NCBI GenBank assembly: GCA_964636985.1
Contig: CAZWSX010000002.1
Span: 186,001 to 250,000 of the forward strand
Reading direction: 5' to 3'
Length of the DNA: 64,000 bases
From: CAZWSX01 sp964636985
GTDB lineage: Bacteria > Planctomycetota > Planctomycetia > Pirellulales > Pirellulaceae
This document shows, piece by piece, positions 42,576 to 49,712 of this stretch. Position numbers and translations under genes: made by a program. Each line of letters opens with the position of its first letter. Positions within the stretch are counted from its first letter, which is position 1. The notes under the pieces were generated by a model, which ran no database searches, was not told where the DNA came from, and was given only the letters and a program-made list of their open reading frames with translations.

Positions 42576-44513
42576 ATGGTCGACGCCGCGACTCGAAAAC
42601 TCGTCGAAGACATCGTGCAAGAGCGCGTGCAGGCCGGCGCGATGTTCACGGCGTTCGACATCACGACGGAAGCCCGCCGCCGCGGTGGAAATCCTCGCCA
42701 CGGTGAGGTTCGCGATCTCGTTCACGAGATTTTTCAAACTGGGCGCATGGGAGCCGCCTACAACCGCTCGACCATCGACGTCGGCGCACCGACACGGCCG
42801 TTTCTCTATCACCACTTCAATATCGATCCAGCGACTTACAATACTCCTGGCGTCACGCCAGCTGCGCCGCCGGCACCGAATCCAAACGCTCCCGACCCCA
42901 ACCAATTGGGACAGCAGCTTGGATTCTTAGGTCGCTTGGTCAACAGGATCTTCGGGCAACCCTCGCCGGCAAATGCTTCTCCCTTTGCCGGCAATCAACC
43001 CCCTGCTCCTCCTCGTTCGCCCGCTGCGAACCGTCCTGGAAGTCCCAAGCCGGCTGGTCCACCTCCGAAGAGCACCACGCTGGGACTCGATGCCGCGCAG
43101 TTCCTGCCAATCACCCGCGCCGACCTGATCCAAGCCGCCAAGGGAATTCGTCTTTGGAGTGGCGTCTGGTGGGGACGCCGCGACTTGATTCCGCCAGCCG
43201 ACGATCCGCGAACGAAGCTGATCGATCGGGCAATGCTGACCAACGGCCTGCTCACCGCCGAACAGCTGGCCGAGATCCACAAAGTCGGTCTCGAGATGGA
43301 CGAGGCCCGCAACGATCTCCAATCGATCCGCGGTAAAGCCTTGCTGGCCGGGCAAGCAGCCGTCGAGGCAGATAAGGAAAAGCGCGCCAAGCTCAAAGCG
43401 GAAAAGAAGGCCGAAGCCGCCGAGCGCAAACGTCTCCGCGCGGAGCGAATTGCCAATCGGCGCGCCACCGACATTCTGTTTCTCGGGCGCGGCGTCTCGG
43501 GGCGATTGAACGACCGGACAAGCGACACTGCCAAACTCACATCGTTACAGTTGCCCGTCCTCAGCACACCGGCCGACGTGGCAAGCGCTCTCAAGCTGAC
43601 GATCCCGCAACTGCGCGGCTTGGCATTTCATACCGATGTCGCCACGCGTTTGCAGTACATCCAGTTCACGGTGCCCAAGAAGAGCGGCGGCACTCGAACG
43701 CTCAGCGCGCCCCACCGCCGGCTGGCCGCGTCGCAAGAGTGGATTTTGCACAACATCCTGAACAAGTTGCCGACTGAAGAGGCCGCACACGGCTTTGTTT
43801 CCGGGCGAAGCATTGTCACCAACGCCCGTCCACATACGGGCCGTGCCGTCGTTGTGAATATGGACTTGGAGGGATTCTTTCCGAGCATCGCGTTTCCGCG
43901 CGTACGAAGCGTCTTCCATCGCCTCGGCTATTCGCCGGCGGTGGCGACCATTCTCGCACTGCTCTGCACGGAGTGCCCGCGGCGCAAAGTCGAATACTCC
44001 GGCCAAACTCTCTTTGTCGCCACGGGTCCGCGCGGGTTGCCTCAAGGTGCTTGCACTAGTCCAGCGCTGTCCAATCAAGTGGCGAGACGGCTCGACAAGC
44101 GGTTGCAAGGCATCGCCAGCAAGATACAGCTCACCTACACCCGCTATGCCGACGATATCACCTTCTCGGGCAACGCTGAACTTAGCGAACGCGTCGGCTA
44201 CGTGATGGCGCGGATCAGGCACATCGCCCAGGACGAAGGGTTCAGCGTCAACGAAGCCAAGAGCCGCGTGTTGCGGCGCAATGCGGCTCAAGCGGTCACC
44301 GGGCTTGTCGTGAACGATCGCGTCGGCGTCGCGCGGGCCAAAGTCCGCCGTGTGCGAGCGATTCTGCACCAGGCGAAAAGAACGGGCCTCGACGCTCAGA
44401 ACCGCGAAGACCATCCGAACTTTCGCGGCTGGCTCGAAGGGATGATCGCGTACATCGGCATGTCTCGGCCCGACGTGGCGGCACGTCTGCGCCAGCAACT
44501 GGGGGAACTGTAG
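42576..44513 (+). CDS. Retron-type reverse transcriptase with long N-terminal extension
   Basis: A 645-residue protein. Residues about 330-620 are a reverse transcriptase: NMDLEGFFPSI (Asp430), LPQGACTSPALSN (489-500) and the catalytic YADD (524-527). The two retron hallmarks are both present: NAxxH (NARPH, 416-420) in region X and VTG (574-576, VTGLVVND) in region Y. The N-terminal extension has a helical domain (1-82), a Pro-rich linker (91-165), a further helical part, and a Lys/Glu/Arg coiled coil (265-296). Retron RTs make msDNA from an msr-msd RNA, primed from an internal G. No integrase, maturase or Cas gene is present. WHSWIM is 18 nt upstream and the PARP 24 nt downstream. Confidence 0.9.
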   Translation: MVDAATRKLVEDIVQERVQAGAMFTAFDITTEARRRGGNPRHGEVRDLVHEIFQTGRMGAAYNRSTIDVGAPTRPFLYHHFNIDPATYNTPGVTPAAPPAPNPNAPDPNQLGQQLGFLGRLVNRIFGQPSPANASPFAGNQPPAPPRSPAANRPGSPKPAGPPPKSTTLGLDAAQFLPITRADLIQAAKGIRLWSGVWWGRRDLIPPADDPRTKLIDRAMLTNGLLTAEQLAEIHKVGLEMDEARNDLQSIRGKALLAGQAAVEADKEKRAKLKAEKKAEAAERKRLRAERIANRRATDILFLGRGVSGRLNDRTSDTAKLTSLQLPVLSTPADVASALKLTIPQLRGLAFHTDVATRLQYIQFTVPKKSGGTRTLSAPHRRLAASQEWILHNILNKLPTEEAAHGFVSGRSIVTNARPHTGRAVVVNMDLEGFFPSIAFPRVRSVFHRLGYSPAVATILALLCTECPRRKVEYSGQTLFVATGPRGLPQGACTSPALSNQVARRLDKRLQGIASKIQLTYTRYADDITFSGNAELSERVGYVMARIRHIAQDEGFSVNEAKSRVLRRNAAQAVTGLVVNDRVGVARAKVRRVRAILHQAKRTGLDAQNREDHPNFRGWLEGMIAYIGMSRPDVAARLRQQLGEL

Positions 44514-44537
44514 GGAATTGCTTTTTGGAGACGACGT

Positions 44538-46187
44538 ATGGGGACCAAGCTCGCCAAAGACACCTATCCCGAAAGCGGAACCGCGAACGACTTTCAATGT
44601 TTTGGCCCGCCTGCCACGCGCGACGGTGAGTTCGAGCAAACCAAAATCTGCGACATGGGTTGCTTCACCCAGGACGGCAAGGACAGCAACAAGTACTACC
44701 ACGGCGCCATCGTCCAGCATAAGACATCGAAGAAATGGTACGCCTACTTCGAGTGGGGCCGCACCGGCGCCACCAAGCCCAGCTTTCAATTCGTGCAATG
44801 TTCTACCGAAGCCGACGCGCAAGGCGAGTTCGCCTCGCAACTCCACTCCAAGAACGATGCCCGCGGCGAATGGGTGACTCTCGCCGGCCTGCGCACGCTG
44901 CGCGCTCGCGCGGGGAAAGACTGCTACCTGGTTCGTCCGATGGCCACCCGCAGCACGGGATTGCCCGACGCGCGGAGCATCAAGATCAACGAAGGCGGCC
45001 GCGTTCCGCCTAAGGCCGCGGTGACTGAGACGAAGGACGAAGCTGAAACCAAAAATGGAAAAGGCAAAGCAACTAAGAAAGCAGCGGCGAAGAAGTCGTC
45101 CGGCCCCAAAGTTGACGACAACACGCGTGCGCTCCTGCGTGACTTGAATATCGCCACCATCGCCTACACCCGCGGCAGCATGGCCGACGACAGCTTGCCG
45201 ACGCAGATGGCCATCGACGAGGCCCGCTCTATTCTGGCCGAAGCGCAGGCGACGCTCGTCAAAGTCGGCGACGACGTCAAGAAACAAGTGAAGAACAAGC
45301 AGATCCTCGAACTCACGTCACTGATGTACAGCCGCATTCCCAAGAAAAAGGCGCTGCGTGCCGCAGCCGAGGAATGGGTCCTCACCAAGGACAATATCCT
45401 CGCCTGGCAAAATGACTTGGACGCGTTCGAGAGCGCCCTCTACGCCACCGATATCGATCACGGCGGCGAAACGGAAGTCAATCCGCTGGAGGAACTCGAT
45501 CTGCAAATGGAATGGGTCTCGCCCACCTCGGATACCGGCAAGTTCCTCTACGAGTGGTGGCCAAAAGCGACGGCCAATCGTCATTCGTATATCGGTAATA
45601 TGACGATCAAGAACCTGTGGATGCTGGAACGCAATTCCGACCGCGGCAAGCTCGCCGACGTTCAAGCGGAGATCGTGAAGAAGAAGGCGAAAGTCGACGA
45701 ACGCCCGATGTTCCAGCCTGCTGCTCGCGCCGACCTGAAGAAACCCGATGCCAAAAAGTTCCACGGTTCCAATACGGCTTTGCTGTTCCACGGCACGCGA
45801 TCGGTCAACGTCCGCGGGATCATGAAAGAAGCCCTGCGGTTGCCCAAGCAACTGGTGGGCGTGGTGATCACCGGTGCGATGTTCGGCCCTGGACTCTACT
45901 TCGCCGACGACTGGAAAAAATCGGCGGGCTACACCAGCTTGACGAATTCCTATTGGAGTCGCGGCAGCGGCGGTGTCGCCAATCGCGGTGCCTTCATGTT
46001 TGCTGTCGACGTCGTGCTTGGACAGCCGTTCGTGGCGCCGCAAGCCCACGGCTACACTTGCCCGCCCGATGGGCATCATTGCGTTTATGGAAAGGCAGGT
46101 CACTCAGGCGTGCAGAACAACGAGTTCATCGTCTTCGACCCGCGGCAGCATCAACTGCGCTACTTGGCGGAATTCACTGTTGCTTAG
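44538..46187 (+). CDS. Bacterial WGR-PARP (ADP-ribosyltransferase)
   Basis: A 549-residue protein. A WGR domain (about 30-135) has the signature FEWGRTG (Trp73-Gly74-Arg75). A Lys/Ala-rich linker (165-190) precedes a helical PARP regulatory-like domain (about 193-310). The catalytic domain has an intact H-Y-E triad: His418 (LLFHGTR), Tyr454 (GPGLYFAD) and Glu529 (NNEFIVFD). It should transfer ADP-ribose from NAD+, and the Glu suggests poly- or mono-transfer with elongation competence. It starts with ATG behind GGAG, 24 nt after the RT. The macrodomain and ARH genes upstream are candidate erasers. Bacterial PARPs of this type are uncommon. Confidence 0.93.
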   Translation: MGTKLAKDTYPESGTANDFQCFGPPATRDGEFEQTKICDMGCFTQDGKDSNKYYHGAIVQHKTSKKWYAYFEWGRTGATKPSFQFVQCSTEADAQGEFASQLHSKNDARGEWVTLAGLRTLRARAGKDCYLVRPMATRSTGLPDARSIKINEGGRVPPKAAVTETKDEAETKNGKGKATKKAAAKKSSGPKVDDNTRALLRDLNIATIAYTRGSMADDSLPTQMAIDEARSILAEAQATLVKVGDDVKKQVKNKQILELTSLMYSRIPKKKALRAAAEEWVLTKDNILAWQNDLDAFESALYATDIDHGGETEVNPLEELDLQMEWVSPTSDTGKFLYEWWPKATANRHSYIGNMTIKNLWMLERNSDRGKLADVQAEIVKKKAKVDERPMFQPAARADLKKPDAKKFHGSNTALLFHGTRSVNVRGIMKEALRLPKQLVGVVITGAMFGPGLYFADDWKKSAGYTSLTNSYWSRGSGGVANRGAFMFAVDVVLGQPFVAPQAHGYTCPPDGHHCVYGKAGHSGVQNNEFIVFDPRQHQLRYLAEFTVA

Positions 46188-46209
46188 TTCGGCGATTGCA
46201 ACCTACGGC

Positions 46210-46875
46210 TCACCCAGCGCGCTGTTGCAACGAAAGCTTCCAAGTCAACGACAGCTCAGGCAATGCCGCTAGTTCGGCTGCCAGCGCGCGATCGTCTTTG
46301 CGATGATGCATCACATCGTGAGCCCGCGCGATGGTCCACGTTGGATTGGGACGAGCGATTTGCTCCAGCGTTTGCCCAGCCTCGATGGTTCCCTGCTCAA
46401 TCACGCGCAGATACCATCCGCACTTTCCGTTTTCGACGACCCGCGCCGCCAAGTCCTTGATCCGCCAGCGCCGCGCGAGTTTCCAACACGGCTGCCGTGG
46501 TTGTGTGACTTGCAATAGCGTCGTCCCGAGTCGCCACAGGTCGCCAATGCAGACGGATGATTCCTTGAGCCCGGTGATCGACAGATTTTCCCCAAACGCG
46601 CCGAAGGGCATCTCGGCTAGAACCAGCTCCTGCGTCCAAATCGGGTAGTGGTCGGCGGAGTAGGCCAGGATCGCTTTATCGACGCCGCCGTGGTTTTTCA
46701 GGTCGGCTTGGCCGTCGCCAGCCAGCGATGTGGCGAACACAGCGATCGGTCCAGAGACTGGTTTCTTAAAAAACGACGTAGTCCATGGCCGATCCATGGG
46801 GTCTGCTGCACCTTCATCCCCATAAGTGGTGGGTATGCCGACTTGGATTGAAACCAGGGCTGGTAAAGTTGTCAT
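46210..46875 (-). CDS. MOSC domain protein (YiiM-like)
   Basis: A 221-residue protein. The MOSC fold is indicated by KNHGGVDKAILAYSADHYPIW, GAFGENLSITGL and VTQPRQPCWKLARRW, with the conserved Cys in QPCWKL proposed to bind sulfur or molybdenum cofactor. YiiM-type proteins reduce N-hydroxylated bases or take part in Moco sulfur transfer. The ATG has GGAGACACCG upstream. It is convergent with the PARP gene, 22 nt apart. Confidence 0.9.
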   Translation of the reverse strand: MTTLPALVSIQVGIPTTYGDEGAADPMDRPWTTSFFKKPVSGPIAVFATSLAGDGQADLKNHGGVDKAILAYSADHYPIWTQELVLAEMPFGAFGENLSITGLKESSVCIGDLWRLGTTLLQVTQPRQPCWKLARRWRIKDLAARVVENGKCGWYLRVIEQGTIEAGQTLEQIARPNPTWTIARAHDVMHHRKDDRALAAELAALPELSLTWKLSLQQRAG

Positions 46876-47387
46876 CGGTGTCTCCAGGCCCCTTGGATGC
46901 CGCTTGCGCGGACTGCGTTTGATTCGGATTTTTTTCAGGAACCGAAGAAAAAACCTAGACTAACGATCTTTTTTTGTCGCAGCCGCGCCGATATATTTTG
47001 CAGCAAACAGTTTTGTCGCGGCTTTCCGCTTTCTTTCCGTCGCCTCGCGACGGCAGGAGTACGAATAGCGAAGGCCAGTTGGCCAACTGCCCTGATGGTG
47101 GATGTTTTTACGGTTAAGTCTTGGTGATCGAGGTTTGAGAGGTTCTTCTGGTTCGCCCGTAAGCTTTGGTTGGTTTTGAGTAAGACGATGTAGCCGCGTT
47201 CGCCAGAACGCGGTAGTGAGAGTGAAGAGAACGCGATCCCTGGTCCGGCAGGGCGGGTAGCGTTCGACGGGCTGATGAGCAATTCGAACAGGTCCTTCGG
47301 ACAGATCGTGCGCGACCGCTATTCGCAGGCATGCCGTCAAGCTGTTTGACGATTGTCCGAGTTTCTTGTTTTTCAGGACCTGGTTCG
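46876..47387. other. Intergenic region of 512 nt with a REP palindrome
   Basis: No convincing gene. It lies between divergent genes, so the promoters of the MOSC protein and the RRM protein must be here. GTAGCCGCGTTCGCCAGAAC plus GCGG at 47190-47213 is a palindromic REP-like unit (CCGCGTTC/GAACGCGG) with an identical copy at 53767-53790. Minus-strand frames in this region (46935-47340) lack ribosome-binding sites. Confidence 0.5.
47190..47213. repeat. REP-like palindrome, copy 1
   Basis: A 24-nt unit whose core CCGCGTTC-GCCA-GAACGCGG folds on itself. It is identical to 53767-53790. Confidence 0.7.
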
Positions 47388-47888
47388 ATGGCTAAGAAGA
47401 TCTATGTGGGCAATTTGCCCTGGGCGTACGGCAGTGCGGAGCTCGAAGCATTGTTCCGTGATTACGGCGAAGTCGGCAGTGCCGAAGTAATTCGCGACCG
47501 CGAAACGGGCCGCTCGCGCGGTTTCGGTTTCATCCAAATGAACAACGACCAAGAAGCCGACACGGCGATCAATGCTCTCAATGGGCAAGATTGCCAAGGT
47601 CGTCCGCTGGTGGTCAATGAAGCCCGCGAACGCACACCTCGCTCAGGCGGTGGCGGCGGATATGGTGGCGGCGGTGGTGGTGGCTACGGCGGCGGAGGTG
47701 GTGGTGGCGGTTACGGCGGTGGCCGAGGTGGCGGCGGCGGTTACGGTGGCGGACGCGGCGGCGGTGGCGGCTACGGCGGTGACCGTGGCGGTGGTGGCCG
47801 CGGAGATCGTGGCGACCGAGGCGACCGCGGAGATCGCGGTGACCGTGGCGATCGAGGTGGCGGTGGCGGCGGATACGGCCGCTACTAA
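47388..47888 (+). CDS. RRM RNA-binding protein with Gly-rich/RGD tail
   Basis: A 166-residue protein. Residues 3-78 are an RNA recognition motif: RNP2 IYVGNL (5-10) and RNP1 RGFGFIQM (44-51). The C-terminal half is low complexity: GGYGGGG repeats followed by a (GDR)n run near the end and a final GGYGRY. Such glycine-rich RRM proteins (Rbp family) act as RNA chaperones in cold or stress response in cyanobacteria and planctomycetes. The ATG at 47388 gives the standard N-terminus MAKKIYVGNL; the frame start at 47331 is not used. A GC-rich hairpin at 47906-47933 follows. Confidence 0.92.
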   Translation: MAKKIYVGNLPWAYGSAELEALFRDYGEVGSAEVIRDRETGRSRGFGFIQMNNDQEADTAINALNGQDCQGRPLVVNEARERTPRSGGGGGYGGGGGGGYGGGGGGGGYGGGRGGGGGYGGGRGGGGGYGGDRGGGGRGDRGDRGDRGDRGDRGDRGGGGGGYGRY

Positions 47889-47905
47889 CCCGAAATGACT
47901 AGAAA

Positions 47906-47933
47906 CGCCTCGCGGCGAAAACTCCGCGAGGCG
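47906..47933. terminator. Hairpin after the RRM gene
   Basis: CGCCTCGCGG (47906-47915) pairs with CCGCGAGGCG (47924-47933), a perfect 10-bp stem, 18 nt after the stop codon. The following sequence AGTTGGTCTTC is only mildly T-rich. The gap 47889-48257 (369 nt) holds nothing else that I can identify. Confidence 0.65.
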
Positions 47934-48257
47934 AGTTGGTCTTCATCGCGCGCAAGTGTAGCGCTAAACCGCACACAGGGACCGATTTGGCGCCCCCGTG
48001 ATGGTGTTAAAATTCACCTTGTCGAGGGAAACCGCTGATTTTTTAAGTTCTGTATGTTGGTGGGCACGCCCCTTGCGTACAATCGGACGATCGAGAAAGA
48101 AGGCATCGCGACCCTAGCGCGAAAACCTCGCGCATAATCCGCGAGTATATTCCCAGACATTCATTCGGGGCCCAGCGCGCTGTACCGTAGTGATTCGGGC
48201 CCCAGCGGACGACGTACTTGTCGCCCGAACCATCATTCTTCCGGAGTTCCTCTTCAT

Positions 48258-49346
48258 ATGGGCAAAGCCGCCCCACGTCGCAAACGCAAACAACGCAATG
48301 CGGGCCACGACGCTCGCTCCACCGCCATAATTTCGAAATCATCGTCTTCAGACGGACTGTCCCCCGAAACCAACGACTCGGCTCGCCCGAGCAAGGTTCA
48401 CTTTCCCGTTCCCCCCGGCACCGTTTACACGGTGAAAGAGCACCCGATCTATCCAGCGGGGTGGCGTCAAAAAATCATGATGACTTCAGTCGTCGTGATT
48501 CCGTTCCTCGGCGTCATTGGCGCCATCGTGTGGTGCTGGCAATACGGCTTCATGGGCTGGCCTTACCTGGCGATGCTGTTCGGCGGTTGGGCAGCCACCG
48601 GGATGGGGATCACCATTGGTTATCACCGACTTGCAACGCACCGCTCGTTCGACACGTACGAATGGATGCGGGCGATTTGGATTTCGCTCGGTTCGCTCGC
48701 CCTGGAAGGCTCGCCCATCGATTGGTGCGCCATCCACCGCAAGCACCACGAACTCTCCGACATGCCGGGCGACCCGCACTCGCCCCATCTGCACGGCGAT
48801 AGCTTCTGGCAACAACTCAAAGGCTTTTGGTATGCCCACACGGGTTGGCTGCTCACCGGCCACTGGCACAGCCCCGACCTGCGACGCTACGTGCCCGACC
48901 TCACGTCGAAGAAGTGGCTCGTCGCCTACGACAAGCTCTACTACCTGTGGGCCGCCGCCAGCGTTCTGCTCCCCGCCGTCTTGGGCTTCGTCCTGTCGGG
49001 CGGCAGTTGGAAAGTAACGCTCCTCAGCTTCATCTGGGGCGGCCTCGTTCGCATTTTCGTGACGCACCACATTACGTGGTCGATCAACTCGATCTGCCAC
49101 ATTTTCGGCGCCAAGCACTTCAAGGCCGGCGACGACTCGCGCAACAACCCGATCTTCGGCTTCCTGGCCTGGGGCGAAGGCTGGCACAACAACCACCACG
49201 CCTTCCCAACCTCGGCTCGCCACGGCTTGCTGTGGTGGCAATTCGACACTAGCTACCTGGTGATCCGAGCGATGGAAATGGTCGGCCTCGCCTGGAACGT
49301 CCGCGTTCCCACGGCCCGCCAAATGGAAGCCCGCCGGAATTACTAA
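48258..49346 (+). CDS. Acyl-CoA / fatty-acid desaturase
   Basis: A 362-residue membrane di-iron desaturase. The three histidine boxes are HRLATH (123-128), HRKHH (160-164) and HNNHH (about 302-306). Four hydrophobic segments flank them (VVVIPFLGVIGAIVWCW, YLAMLFGGWAATGMGITIGY and others). The N-terminal 60 residues are basic and Ser-rich. It is probably a delta-9 type enzyme that makes monounsaturated acyl chains for membrane lipids. It starts with ATG 48258; GGAGTTCC lies upstream. A clear terminator follows at 49374. Confidence 0.93.
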   Translation: MGKAAPRRKRKQRNAGHDARSTAIISKSSSSDGLSPETNDSARPSKVHFPVPPGTVYTVKEHPIYPAGWRQKIMMTSVVVIPFLGVIGAIVWCWQYGFMGWPYLAMLFGGWAATGMGITIGYHRLATHRSFDTYEWMRAIWISLGSLALEGSPIDWCAIHRKHHELSDMPGDPHSPHLHGDSFWQQLKGFWYAHTGWLLTGHWHSPDLRRYVPDLTSKKWLVAYDKLYYLWAAASVLLPAVLGFVLSGGSWKVTLLSFIWGGLVRIFVTHHITWSINSICHIFGAKHFKAGDDSRNNPIFGFLAWGEGWHNNHHAFPTSARHGLLWWQFDTSYLVIRAMEMVGLAWNVRVPTARQMEARRNY

Positions 49347-49373
49347 GAAGCGCGGCTTACAATCAAAAACTTG

Positions 49374-49407
49374 AAACCGGCGAGGCTTTGGCTTCGCCGG
49401 TTTTTTT
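49374..49407 (+). terminator. Rho-independent terminator of the desaturase gene
   Basis: AAACCGGCGA (49374-49383) pairs with TCGCCGGTTT (49394-49403), followed by a T-run to 49407. It lies 28 nt after the desaturase stop. Confidence 0.92.
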
Positions 49408-49410
49408 GTG

Positions 49411-49690
49411 GGTGCTGGCGTCTCATAGGCGCGAAGTGCAAGAAATCGTCGCACCAATGGTGCCCACGCCGCAACGCGGCATTCCAACCAGAAGCCCGGG
49501 GTAGAGCGAGCAACGCGAGCGCCGCCCTGGGTTCACAAGCAACCAAGAACCAAGCCCTGAAAGGGCGATCCATGTGCTTCGCACCATTCGGGCCGCCCTT
49601 TCAGGGCTTGCATTTGTAACGCCCCGATTTCCTAGGGCGTTGCCCTAGGCTCTGGTTAGGTTGCCCCTTCGGGGCGATCTTCGCCGCGCA
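49411..49690. repeat. Intergenic palindrome-rich repeat block
   Basis: Several inverted repeats lie close together. The strongest is a perfect 17-bp pair CAAGCCCTGAAAGGGCG (49551-49567) with 49594-49610. CCTAGGGCGTTGCCCTAGG (about 49630-49650) and GCCCCTTCGGGGC near 49662-49676 also fold on themselves. No coding frame is present. It has the look of a dispersed non-autonomous repeat, but only one copy is in the window. Confidence 0.55.
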
Positions 49691-49712
49691 CCGTGCGGCA
49701 GATCCTTGGTTC

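Noticed and set aside
43545..45287. 580-residue minus-strand frame
   Set aside because: Antisense across the end of the RT and start of the PARP gene, both of which have intact catalytic motifs.
46935..47340. Two minus-strand frames upstream of the RRM gene
   Set aside because: No start signals and they run through a REP palindrome; likely chance frames.
47640..47880. GGCGGTGGC repeat array
   Set aside because: Codes for the Gly-rich tail of the RRM protein.
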